Positions 17,240-25,627 of a stretch of 64,000 nt of DNA are shown here, in pieces. Origin of the DNA: Actinomycetales bacterium (lineage in GTDB: Bacteria > Actinomycetota > Actinomycetes > Mycobacteriales > Micromonosporaceae); the NCBI GenBank assembly GCA_002919305.1, contig PKFB01000059.1:1-64000 (forward strand), written 5' to 3'. How positions within the stretch are numbered: the first letter of the stretch is position 1; the number at the start of each line of letters is the position of its first letter. The position numbers were made by a program, and so were the translations under genes. The notes below the pieces were generated by a model. The model was given only the letters and a program-made list of their open reading frames with translations, was not told the origin of the DNA and did not search any database.

Positions 17240-18406
17240 TTGAAGCATAAGTACGGACGTATGCTCGGCAGCACTGCGACTGTCGCGGCACTGCTCGTCT
17301 CGATGGCGGCGTGTACCAGTGAGGAAGGTGGCGGCAGCAGCGACAGCGCCAGTGAGGACGGTTGCGGCCTGGAGATTGGGTTCTTCGGGGCCTACACCGG
17401 TGAGAACGCCAACCTGGGTATCGCGATCTACCGGGGTGCTGAGCTGGCGATCAACCAGTACAACGAGGAGCACCCGGACTGCCAGGTGGAGTACGTCATC
17501 TTCGACTCCGGTGGGAGCGAGGAGACGGCTCCGGGTCTGGCGCAGGAGGCGGTGGCTCACGAGAACCTGATCGGCGTTATCGGGCCGGCGTTCTCCGGTG
17601 AGTCGTCGGCGGCGAACCCGATCTTCGAGGAGGCCGGGGTTCCGCTGATCACGGCGTCGGCGACCAACCCGGATCTGGCGAACCAGGGTTGGACCGTCTG
17701 GCACCGACTGCTGGGGAACGACGCGTCGCAGGGTCCTGCGGCGGCCCGGTACATCCAGAACGTTCTGCAGGCGCAGGCGGTGTTCGTCATCGACGACACC
17801 ACCACCTACGGTGAGGGCCTGGCCAACGAGGTGCGGGACACCCTGGGTGACCTGGTGGTGGGCAACTCGACCATCCAGCCAGGACAGGCCGACTTCTCAG
17901 CGGTGATCACCCAGCTGCAGGCGTCTGGTGCGGACACGGTGTTCTTCGGCGGGTACTACGCGGAGGCCGGTCCGTTCGTGCGGCAGCTGCGGGCGGCTGG
18001 TTCTCAGGCGACCTTCGTGGCCGCGGACGGTGTGCGTGACCCGGCGTTCATTGAGGGTGCTGGTCCGGAGGCCGCCGAGGGTGCGATCCTGACCTGCCCG
18101 TGCATCCCGCCGAGCGAGGCTGAGGGCACCTTCTACGAGGACTACCAGGAGGCGTACGGCGAGGACCCCGGTACCTACGGCCCGGAGGCGTACGACGCGG
18201 CGACGATCTTCCTGGCTGGAATCGAGGCGGGCGCGACCACCCGCGAGGAGATGAACGAGTTCATCGACAACTACGAGGGCCAGGGCGTCACTAAGCAGAT
18301 CCGGTTCCAGGAGAACGGCGAGCTGGACGAGTCGGTGATCGAGATCTGGGCGTACCGGGTCGAGAACGGTCAGATCGTCCAGGACCAGGTCATTCCTGCG
18401 GAGTGA
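17240..18406 (+). CDS. Branched-chain amino-acid ABC transporter substrate-binding lipoprotein
   Basis: A 388-aa type I periplasmic-binding-fold protein, lipid-anchored outside the membrane, delivering Leu/Ile/Val or related ligands. TTG 17240 is taken as start, because GGAGGAGGG lies 9 nt upstream; it gives a short signal peptide with lipobox SMAAC and Cys25. Family features include IGFFGAYTGENANLG, GVIGPAFSGESSAANP, TASATNPDL and DDTTTYGEGLANE. It is the first gene of the liv operon, but tandem hairpins after it probably raise its level relative to the membrane genes. Ligand specificity is not decidable from sequence. Confidence 0.94.
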   Translation: MKHKYGRMLGSTATVAALLVSMAACTSEEGGGSSDSASEDGCGLEIGFFGAYTGENANLGIAIYRGAELAINQYNEEHPDCQVEYVIFDSGGSEETAPGLAQEAVAHENLIGVIGPAFSGESSAANPIFEEAGVPLITASATNPDLANQGWTVWHRLLGNDASQGPAAARYIQNVLQAQAVFVIDDTTTYGEGLANEVRDTLGDLVVGNSTIQPGQADFSAVITQLQASGADTVFFGGYYAEAGPFVRQLRAAGSQATFVAADGVRDPAFIEGAGPEAAEGAILTCPCIPPSEAEGTFYEDYQEAYGEDPGTYGPEAYDAATIFLAGIEAGATTREEMNEFIDNYEGQGVTKQIRFQENGELDESVIEIWAYRVENGQIVQDQVIPAE

Positions 18407-18410
18407 TGGA

Positions 18411-18439
18411 GTACGCGGGGGCGAGTCGCTCCCGCGTAC
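18411..18439 (+). terminator. Hairpin directly after the binding-protein gene
   Basis: GTACGCGGGGGCG and CGCTCCCGCGTAC form a 13-bp stem with one G-T pair and a 3-nt loop, starting 5 nt after the stop codon. It probably acts as a partial terminator or 3'-end stabiliser, so that more binding protein than permease is made. Confidence 0.7.
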
Positions 18440-18520
18440 CCGTCAGTGCTGTCGGTATGGAATGGCTGACGGTCCCGGCCCGGGGAACGGTGACACCGTC
18501 GTCCCGGTGCCTTGTCGACA

Positions 18521-18563
18521 GGGTCGGGTGCGGCCGGAGCGCCTTTCCGGTCGCACCCGACCC
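18521..18563 (+). terminator. Second hairpin before the permease gene
   Basis: GGGTCGGGTGCGGCCGG and CCGGTCGCACCCGACCC pair over 17 bp (one G-T) around a 9-nt loop, ending 25 bp before the GTG of the first permease gene. It may be an attenuator or an RNA processing/stability element. Confidence 0.6.
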
Positions 18564-18587
18564 GTTCAGTGAAGCTGGAGCTGTTCG

Positions 18588-19538
18588 GTGAACGTCGAGC
18601 TGTTGACGTCTCAGTTCTGGGACTTGACGGTCACAGGGCTGGCGTTGGGCGCGATCTATGCGCTCGTTGCCTTGGGCTATACGTTGGTCTACGGCCTACT
18701 TCAGTTGATCAATTTCGCCCACTCCGAAGTGTTCATGGTGGGCACCTATGCGGCGTTGATCGCCTGGGGATGGGCCGGGCTGACACAGGAGTCGCCGATT
18801 CCAGGACTGCTGGGCATGATCGGCTACCTGGTGATCGGCCTGATCGCTGCGGCCGTGGCCTCGGGTGGAACGGCCTTGATTGTGGAACGCGTGGCGTATC
18901 GGCCGCTGCGGCGCCGTAATGTGCCACGCCTGGTCTTCCTGATCACCGCGATCGGTGTGTCGGTGGTGATCAGCGAGCTGGTGGGTGTGCTGACCGATCG
19001 CCACCGGGCGGGAATTCCCCGGTTGGTGGAGCGGTCAACGGTCATCTCCATCGGCGACTTTGAGATCACCAATGTGCAACTCGGGGTGATCGTGGCGGCC
19101 ATCGCGATGATGGTCGGCCTGGATCTGTTCATCAACCGGACCCGCCTGGGACGGGGGATCCGGGCTGTGGCCCAGGACCCGGATACGGCAGCGTTGATGG
19201 GGGTCAACCAGGACCGCGTCGTCATGCTGACGTTCCTGCTGGGTGGTCTGCTGGCGGGTGGCGCCGCGTTGTTGTACGACATCTCGTTGGAGAACACCCG
19301 GTACAACGTGGGTTTCCTGCTGGGTATCAAGGCGTTCACCGCCGCGGTACTCGGAGGTATCGGGAACCTGCGAGGGGCCCTATTAGGCGGGTTGCTGCTG
19401 GGAGTGGTCGAGCAGTACGGATCGGCGTTGTGGGGCAACGAGTGGCGTGACGTGGTGGCCTTCGTTGTCCTGGTGGTGATCCTGATGTTCCGGCCGACCG
19501 GCCTGCTGGGCGAGTCGCTGGGGAAGGCCAGGGTATGA
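18588..19538 (+). CDS. livH: Branched-chain amino-acid ABC permease
   Basis: A 316-aa inner-membrane permease with about eight hydrophobic segments, one half of the transport channel. LALGAIYALVALGYTLVYG and LINFAHSEVFMVGTYAAL at the N-terminus and GRGIRAVAQDPDTAALMGVN (the ATPase-contacting EAA-like loop) are typical of LivH. The GTG start has GGAG about 8 nt upstream. Its last four bases overlap the livM start (ATGA), indicating translational coupling. The binding-protein gene lies 181 bp upstream beyond two hairpins. Confidence 0.93.
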   Translation: MNVELLTSQFWDLTVTGLALGAIYALVALGYTLVYGLLQLINFAHSEVFMVGTYAALIAWGWAGLTQESPIPGLLGMIGYLVIGLIAAAVASGGTALIVERVAYRPLRRRNVPRLVFLITAIGVSVVISELVGVLTDRHRAGIPRLVERSTVISIGDFEITNVQLGVIVAAIAMMVGLDLFINRTRLGRGIRAVAQDPDTAALMGVNQDRVVMLTFLLGGLLAGGAALLYDISLENTRYNVGFLLGIKAFTAAVLGGIGNLRGALLGGLLLGVVEQYGSALWGNEWRDVVAFVVLVVILMFRPTGLLGESLGKARV

Positions 19539-20713
19539 GCGAGATCAACGAGGCGACGCAGCGCCAGGAAGCCTCTGGCGACACCGGAGTCAAGGCCGGA
19601 GTCCAGAAGACCGAAGGCGCCAAGCGGCTGCGTCAGCTCGACATGGCACGGTCGCAGTTCGCGACGAGGGTCCGGCAGCGATGGGCGGCGCTTCCGCGGT
19701 GGGTGAGAGTGGCCACGTTGCTGGCTTTCATCGCGGTGCTGTACGGCCTGCCGAATCTGAACATCCCGTTCATCCGGACCGAGTCCATCGCCTTCTCATC
19801 GGTGTTGTTCACCTGCGCGGTCTATGTGCTGGTGGCGGTCGGCTTGAACGTCGTGATCGGACTGGCCGGGCTGCTGGACCTGGGGTACATCGGGTTCTTC
19901 GCGGTCGGCGCGTACTCCGTGGCGGTGTTCGGGTCGCCGCAGTCAGAGATCGCGACCGAGTACCCGTGGCTGGCCCTGATCCCGATCGCGATCGCGTTGT
20001 CGATGGTCTCCGGGGTGATCCTGGGGATGCCGACGCTGCGGCTGCGGGGCGACTACCTGGCGATCGTTACGCTCGGCTTCGGTGAAATCGTCCGGCTGAT
20101 CGCGGTGAACTCTTCGATCACCAACGGCCAGCAGGGGATTTCCCAGGTGCCGCGTCCACCGGGTGAGATCGACGGAGAGCGGATCTTCGGGGTGGTCTCG
20201 GCGCGTCCGTACTACTGGCTGGCGCTCACCGTGGTGCTGATCTGCATGCTGGGGGTGCGTCAGCTGGAGAACAGCCGGGTCGGACGGGCGTGGCTGGCGA
20301 TCCGGGAAGACGAGGACGCCGCGGAGCTGATGGGGGTTCCGGCGTTCCGGTTCAAGCTGTGGGCGTTCGCGATCGGGGCGGCCCTGGGTGGTCTGTCCGG
20401 TGCGCTGTTCGCCAGCCGGCAGGGATACATCAACTCCAACAGCTTCGACCTGCTGCTGTCGATCCTGTTCGTGGCGGCGGTGGTGCTGGGTGGATCCGGC
20501 AATATGTTGGGGGTCACGCTCGGCGCGATCCTGATCGCTTACCTGCCTGAGAAGCTGCGTGACTTCTCCGAGGACCTGCCTGAGTACCGGTTCCTGGCGT
20601 TCGGACTCGCCCTGGTGGTGATCATGATCTTCCGGCCGCAAGGGTTGATCCCCAGCCGCAGACGGGCCGTCGAGCTCAAGGATCGTCAGGAGGAGGTGAC
20701 CGTCGGTGGCTGA
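19535..20713 (+). CDS. livM: Branched-chain amino-acid ABC permease
   Basis: A 392-aa permease partner of LivH. The first 60 residues are hydrophilic (EINEATQRQEASG...), longer than in many homologs and cytoplasmic. Then follow NVVIGLAGLLDLGYIGFFAVGAY, LRGDYLAIVTLGFGEIVRLI and the loop SRVGRAWLAIREDEDAAELMG, all LivM hallmarks. FRPQGLIPSRRR ends the last helix. It overlaps livH by 4 nt and livG by 8 nt, so the operon is tightly coupled. Confidence 0.94.
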   Translation: MSEINEATQRQEASGDTGVKAGVQKTEGAKRLRQLDMARSQFATRVRQRWAALPRWVRVATLLAFIAVLYGLPNLNIPFIRTESIAFSSVLFTCAVYVLVAVGLNVVIGLAGLLDLGYIGFFAVGAYSVAVFGSPQSEIATEYPWLALIPIAIALSMVSGVILGMPTLRLRGDYLAIVTLGFGEIVRLIAVNSSITNGQQGISQVPRPPGEIDGERIFGVVSARPYYWLALTVVLICMLGVRQLENSRVGRAWLAIREDEDAAELMGVPAFRFKLWAFAIGAALGGLSGALFASRQGYINSNSFDLLLSILFVAAVVLGGSGNMLGVTLGAILIAYLPEKLRDFSEDLPEYRFLAFGLALVVIMIFRPQGLIPSRRRAVELKDRQEEVTVGG

Positions 20714-21629
20714 GACGGCGGTCCAAAAGAAGCCGGAAGCCTCCGCCAGAAGACCGCTGCTGGAGGTCGAGAACGTCACGTTGAGCTTCGGTGGGGTGAC
20801 CGCTCTCAACGGGGTCAGCTTCACCCTGTACGAGGGGGAGATCCTGGGGCTGATCGGCCCTAACGGGGCGGGGAAGACCACCTGCTTCAACGTGATGACC
20901 GGGGTGTTCCGGCCCACCTCAGGGTCGGTGCGGTTCCGGGGCCAGCGCATCAGCGGACGTAAGCGGTTCCAGATCACCCGGATGGGGATTGCCCGGACCT
21001 TCCAGAACATCCGGCTGTTCCCGGAGATGACGGCGCTGGAGAACGTCATGGTGGGCGCCGACGCCCGGCACCGCACCAGCGTGCCGGGGGCGCTGTTCCG
21101 GCTGCGTCGGGTACGCGCCAAGCCGGAGGAGCTGGTGCAGGTCACCGCGCCCGGCGGTCCTCGGCGGCTGTGGCAGCAGCTGCGCCGCACCGGTCAGCAG
21201 ATCTTCGGGGTCTCCCGGCACATGCTGGAGGAGCGGGCCGGCCGTGCGAAGGCGATGGAGCTGCTGCGGTTTGTCGGCATCGAGCACCGCGCCCACGAGT
21301 TGGCCCGTAACCTGCCCTACGGTGACCAGCGACGGCTGGAGATCGCCCGGGCATTGGCGACCGAGCCGACACTGCTGTGTCTGGACGAGCCCGCGGCGGG
21401 GTTCAACCCGGCGGAGAAGCTCGCGTTGCTGGAGCTGATCCGCAAGATCCGCGACCGGGGATTGACCGTGCTGCTCATCGAGCATGACATGCGGTTGGTG
21501 ATGGGAGTAACCGACCGGATCGTGGTGCTGGAGTTCGGACAGAAGATCGCCGAGGGGACGCCGGCGGAGGTGCGCCAGAACCCGAAGGTGATCGCCGCCT
21601 ACCTGGGAGTGCCGGAAGATGCTGCTTGA
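20706..21629 (+). CDS. livG: Branched-chain amino-acid ABC ATP-binding protein
   Basis: A 307-aa ATPase that powers uptake. Walker A is GPNGAGKTT, Walker B is LLCLDEPAAG, and the signature region is NLPYGDQRRLEIARAL (a variant of LSGGQ normal for LivG). The GTG start lies 7 nt after a very strong GGAGGAGGTGA. The protein is some 45-50 residues longer than the usual 255-260: an Arg/Gln/Pro-rich insertion (about residues 125-165) separates MVGADARHRT from EERAGRAKAMELLRFVG, in the helical subdomain. It overlaps livF by 11 nt. Confidence 0.93.
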   Translation: MAETAVQKKPEASARRPLLEVENVTLSFGGVTALNGVSFTLYEGEILGLIGPNGAGKTTCFNVMTGVFRPTSGSVRFRGQRISGRKRFQITRMGIARTFQNIRLFPEMTALENVMVGADARHRTSVPGALFRLRRVRAKPEELVQVTAPGGPRRLWQQLRRTGQQIFGVSRHMLEERAGRAKAMELLRFVGIEHRAHELARNLPYGDQRRLEIARALATEPTLLCLDEPAAGFNPAEKLALLELIRKIRDRGLTVLLIEHDMRLVMGVTDRIVVLEFGQKIAEGTPAEVRQNPKVIAAYLGVPEDAA

Positions 21630-22329
21630 GTTGTCCGACGTCACCCTTCGCTATGGACGGATTCAGGCCCTACACGGGATCAGCCTGACCGTGAACGAGG
21701 GTGAGATCGTGGCGTTGATCGGCGCTAACGGCGCTGGGAAGACCACCACGATGCGGGCCATCTCCGGACTGCGGCCGATCGCGTCGGGTCGGATCATCTT
21801 CAACGGGGAAGACATCACCCGGCTGCGGCCGGACCAGCGGGTGCTGCGTGGGCTGTGTCAGGCCCCGGAGGGGCGGGGGATCTTCCCCGGCATGACCGTG
21901 CTGGAGAACCTGGAGATGGGCGCCTACACCCGCCGGGACAAGGCCGGCATCGCCGCGGACATGAAGCGGGTGTTCGAGCTGTTCCCACGGTTGGCGGAGC
22001 GGCGTAACCAGCCCGGCGGCACCCTCTCCGGTGGTGAGCAGCAGATGCTGGCGGTGGGGCGGGCGTTGATGGCCCACCCGAAGCTTCTGTTGCTGGATGA
22101 GCCGTCGATGGGGCTGGCCCCCATGTTGATCCAGCAGATCTTCTCGATCATCACGGAGATCAACAAGCAGGGGACCACGGTGCTGCTGGTGGAGCAGAAC
22201 GCCCAGCAGGCGCTGTCGCGAGCGCACCGGGCGTACGTGCTGGAGACCGGCAGGATCGTCAAGGCCGGCACCGGGCAGGAGCTGCTCCACGACGAGGCGG
22301 TCCGCGAGGCCTACCTGGGAGTCGCCTGA
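21619..22329 (+). CDS. livF: Branched-chain amino-acid ABC ATP-binding protein
   Basis: A 236-aa ATPase, the usual length for LivF and the partner of LivG. Walker A is GANGAGKTT, the signature is LSGGEQQMLAVGRAL, Walker B is LLLLDEPSMGLAP, and the H-loop position reads VEQNAQQAL, the normal Gln-containing LivF form. Last gene of the operon, followed by a strong hairpin at 22360-22415. Confidence 0.95.
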   Translation: MLLELSDVTLRYGRIQALHGISLTVNEGEIVALIGANGAGKTTTMRAISGLRPIASGRIIFNGEDITRLRPDQRVLRGLCQAPEGRGIFPGMTVLENLEMGAYTRRDKAGIAADMKRVFELFPRLAERRNQPGGTLSGGEQQMLAVGRALMAHPKLLLLDEPSMGLAPMLIQQIFSIITEINKQGTTVLLVEQNAQQALSRAHRAYVLETGRIVKAGTGQELLHDEAVREAYLGVA

Positions 22330-22359
22330 CGCAGGTGGCTGGCCCGGTTGGTGTGGCAT

Positions 22360-22415
22360 GGGGTACGCGGGGCGTGGCCGGTTCGGTGACCGGACAGGCC
22401 GCCCCGGCGTACCCC
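22360..22415 (+). terminator. Terminator of the liv operon, GTACGC arms
   Basis: GGGGTACGCGGGGCG and CGCCCCGGCGTACCCC pair almost completely, with a roughly 25-nt internal loop that contains a smaller CCGGT/ACCGG hairpin. It lies 30 bp after livF. Confidence 0.75.
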
Positions 22416-22507
22416 GCCCCGGCAGGGAGCCGGTGCGGGTGCGGCATGTGGCGCAGGATCGGGGATCTGGGCACCAGAGTGTCACAACAGGGGACTAGAG
22501 TCGCTGC

Positions 22508-25192
22508 GTGACTGGCTCCACGACCGCATCCACAACTCCCCGACTGCTGCTTCTGGACGGGCATTCTCTGGCCTATCGGGCCTTCTATGCGCTGCCGGTG
22601 GAGAACTTCTCTACCACCACGGGGCAGCCGACCAACGCCGTCTACGGCTTCACCTCAATGCTGATCAATCAGCTGCGGGATGAGCGGCCTACCCACATCG
22701 CGGTCGCCTTCGATGTCTCGCGGCATTCGTTCCGCACCGACCAGTACGCCGACTACAAGGCGGGTCGGGCCGAAACCCCCGATGAGTTTGTGGGGCAGGT
22801 CAGCCTCATCGGGGAAGTGTTGGAGGCGCTGCGGATCACGGTGGTGCGTCAGGAGGGGTACGAGGCCGATGACCTGATCGCCACCTTGGCCACACAGGCC
22901 GTGGCCGAAGGGTTTGAGGTGCTCATCTGCAGCGGGGACCGGGACGTGTTCCAGCTGGTCTCCGATCAGGTGACCGTGCTGTACCCCAAGCGAGGGGTGT
23001 CAGAGCTGAGTCGAATGACCCCTGAGGCGGTCAAGGAGCGTTTCGGCGTACCCCCAGAGCGGTACTGCGATCTGGCCGCGCTGGTGGGAGAGTCCTCCGA
23101 CAACCTGCCCGGGGTGCCGGGGGTGGGGCCCAAGACCGCCGCGAAGTGGATCACCACCTACGGCGACCTGGAGGGCGTGGTGGCCGCCGCCGACACGATC
23201 AAGGGCAAGGCGGGGGAGAACCTGCGCGCCCACCTGTCGGATGTGCTGCGCAACGCCCAACTCAACCGCCTGGTCCGGGACGTGCCGCTGTCGGTGAGGC
23301 CGGCCGACCTGAGCTGGTCCGGGTGGGACCGGGAGGCGGTGCACCAGGTCTTCGACACCCTGCAGTTCCGGGTTCTGCGGGAGCGGCTCTACCAGTACCT
23401 GGAGGCGCCCGAGCCGGAGGCTGAGACGGGCTTCACCGTGGCCGGGACGGTGCTGCGTACCGGTGAGGTGGCCGACTGGTTGGCGGCGCACCCCGGCCGG
23501 ACCGGGATCGCGGTGTCGGGGAGCTTCGGACGTGGCACCGGTACGCTCACCGCGGTGGCCTTGGCGGTGGGGTCGGTCGCCGCCTGGTTCGACCCGACCA
23601 CCCTGGACGCCGAGGATGAGGCGGCGGTGGCCGCGTTCCTGGCCGACGAGAGCCGCCCGAAGGTGATGCACGACGCCAAACCCGCGTTGCTGGCCTTCGC
23701 CGAGCGGGGATGGACGGTGCGTGGGCTGGTCTGTGACACCGCGTTGGCCGCGTACCTGGCGCGCCCCGATCAGCGCTCCTACGACCTGGGGGATCTGGCG
23801 CTGCGGTATCTGCAGCGGGAGCTGCGGGATGACCAGCCAACCAACGGTCAGCTGACCTTGGATGTGGTGCCCGACCCCGACGGCGCCGAACGGCGCCTGA
23901 TGCTGCGGGCCGCCGCCACCGTGGAGCTGGCCGACGCGCTCACCGCCGAGCTGGAGCAGCGAGGCGCCACCCGGCTGTTGACCGAGGTGGAGATGCCGTT
24001 GATCGCGGTGCTCGCGCAGATGGAGCGGGTCGGGATCGCCGCCGACGTGGAGTACCTGACCGAGTTGGAGTCCCGATTCGCCGGCGAGGTCAAGGCCGTG
24101 GCGCAGGCCGCCTACGACGTGGTGGGGCGGGAGTTCAACCTCGGCTCCCCCAAGCAGCTGCAGCAGATCCTGTTCGAGGAGCTGGGGCTGCCCAAGACCA
24201 AGCGGATCAAGACTGGGTACACCACCGACGCTGACGCGCTGCAGAACCTGTACCTGACCACCGAGCATCCGCTGCTGGCGCATCTGCTGCGGCACCGGGA
24301 CGTGTCCAAGTTGAAGGTCACGGTGGACGGGCTGCTGAAGTCGGTGGCCGACGACGGGCGTATCCACACCACGTTCAACCAGACGGTGGCGGCGACCGGG
24401 CGGCTGTCCTCAGCCGATCCGAATTTGCAGAACATTCCGATCCGCACCCCAGAGGGGCGGCGGATCCGGCGGGCCTTCGTGGTGGGGGCAGGGTACGAGA
24501 CGCTGCTGACCGCCGACTACAGCCAGATCGAGATGCGGATCATGGCGCACCTGTCCGGTGACACCGGCCTGATTGAGGCGTTCGAGTCCGGGTTCGACTT
24601 CCACGCCGCCACCGCCGCGTCGGTGTTCAAGACCACCCCTGAGCAGGTGACCCCTGAGCAGCGGCGCCGGATCAAGGCGATGAACTACGGCCTGGCCTAC
24701 GGGTTGTCCGCGTACGGGCTGGCGCAGCAGCTGGGGATCTCCACCGACGAGGCGCGGGTGTTGATGGATGAGTACTTCAACCGCTTCGGTGGGGTGCGGG
24801 AGTACCTGCAGTCGGTGGTCGCCGAGGCCGTGAAGGTGGGTTACACCGAAACCATCCTGGGGCGGCGTCGTTACCTGCCTGATCTGACCAGCGATAACCG
24901 GCAGCGGCGGGAGATGGCGCAGCGGATGGCGCTCAACGCGCCGATCCAGGGCTCAGCCGCGGACATCATCAAGATCGCGATGCTGCGGGTGGACGCCGCG
25001 TTGCGGGAACGCGGAGCGCGTTCCCGGATGCTGCTGCAGGTCCACGACGAGTTGGTCTTCGAGGTCGCTCCCGGGGAGCGGGAGTGGCTGGAGGAGCTGG
25101 TGCGGACCGAGATGGGCGGGGCTTACCCGCTGTCGGTGCCGCTGGAGGTGTCCATCGGCGTGGGGCCGGACTGGGACGCCGCCGGGCACTGA
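22508..25192 (+). CDS. polA: DNA polymerase I
   Basis: An 894-aa repair and Okazaki-fragment polymerase. Residues 1-300 are the 5'-3' exonuclease/flap domain (LLLLDGHSLAYRAFYAL, EADDLIATLA, GVPGVGPKTAAKW). About 310-490 is a 3'-5' exonuclease fold in which the metal-binding D-x-E of active proofreaders is replaced (GIAVSGSFG), so it is probably inactive, as in many actinobacterial Pol I enzymes. About 510-894 is the polymerase: motif A DYSQIEMR, motif B RRIKAMNYGLAYG, motif C VHDELVFE. The GTG start has only a weak SD. Single gene after the liv operon, a conserved actinomycete order. Confidence 0.96.
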   Translation: MTGSTTASTTPRLLLLDGHSLAYRAFYALPVENFSTTTGQPTNAVYGFTSMLINQLRDERPTHIAVAFDVSRHSFRTDQYADYKAGRAETPDEFVGQVSLIGEVLEALRITVVRQEGYEADDLIATLATQAVAEGFEVLICSGDRDVFQLVSDQVTVLYPKRGVSELSRMTPEAVKERFGVPPERYCDLAALVGESSDNLPGVPGVGPKTAAKWITTYGDLEGVVAAADTIKGKAGENLRAHLSDVLRNAQLNRLVRDVPLSVRPADLSWSGWDREAVHQVFDTLQFRVLRERLYQYLEAPEPEAETGFTVAGTVLRTGEVADWLAAHPGRTGIAVSGSFGRGTGTLTAVALAVGSVAAWFDPTTLDAEDEAAVAAFLADESRPKVMHDAKPALLAFAERGWTVRGLVCDTALAAYLARPDQRSYDLGDLALRYLQRELRDDQPTNGQLTLDVVPDPDGAERRLMLRAAATVELADALTAELEQRGATRLLTEVEMPLIAVLAQMERVGIAADVEYLTELESRFAGEVKAVAQAAYDVVGREFNLGSPKQLQQILFEELGLPKTKRIKTGYTTDADALQNLYLTTEHPLLAHLLRHRDVSKLKVTVDGLLKSVADDGRIHTTFNQTVAATGRLSSADPNLQNIPIRTPEGRRIRRAFVVGAGYETLLTADYSQIEMRIMAHLSGDTGLIEAFESGFDFHAATAASVFKTTPEQVTPEQRRRIKAMNYGLAYGLSAYGLAQQLGISTDEARVLMDEYFNRFGGVREYLQSVVAEAVKVGYTETILGRRRYLPDLTSDNRQRREMAQRMALNAPIQGSAADIIKIAMLRVDAALRERGARSRMLLQVHDELVFEVAPGEREWLEELVRTEMGGAYPLSVPLEVSIGVGPDWDAAGH

Positions 25193-25240
25193 CGCTGCAT
25201 CGCATTCGCCGTATTCGTATCGCGTACGCGAGGCGTACCC

Positions 25241-25270
25241 GGTGGCGGTGCGCTCCGGCGCGCCGCCACC
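25241..25270 (+). terminator. polA terminator hairpin
   Basis: GGTGGCGGTGCG and CGCGCCGCCACC form a 12-bp stem with one G-T pair and a 6-nt loop, 49 bp after the polA stop. No T-tract. Confidence 0.75.
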
Positions 25271-25627
25271 ACCTCCCTTCACCGCGTCGCTGATAAAGCA
25301 CAGCAATACGGCATACGGCGGTGCTTTCTGACGCTGAGAGCACCCTCTCCTAGATTCCAGGACGCCGATCGGCGTCTTACCGGTAACGGGATCCGGGCGC
25401 ATCGGATCGGATAAGAAAAACGCCGATCAATGGCACCGGCTGCTTCCGGTGGATACGTACCTGATCTCGTTTCAGTGGGTGATGCCGCGAAAACAAGGCG
25501 TTTTGTCGCCTGGAATTTACCATAAGGGCATCCATTTCTGCGCGTGGTTCCGTTACAGTCCGGCGAGCCCGCTACGTCCGTGGCTGGTGCAACCGGCACG
25601 GTCGATGTGGATGACGGAGGAGTGCCA
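25271..25627. other. Upstream region of the 5'-nucleotidase gene
   Basis: No gene supported. GACGCCGATCGGCGTC at 25361-25376 is a perfect 16-bp palindrome and GGCGTTTTGTCGCC near 25497-25510 a small hairpin. The AT-rich stretch around 25500-25560 probably contains the promoter. I see no clear PHO-box repeats. Confidence 0.4.

Noticed and set aside
23000..24367. 455-codon minus-strand frame inside polA
   Set aside because: Antisense shadow with Gly/His/Gln-rich content; polA motifs are intact on the other strand.
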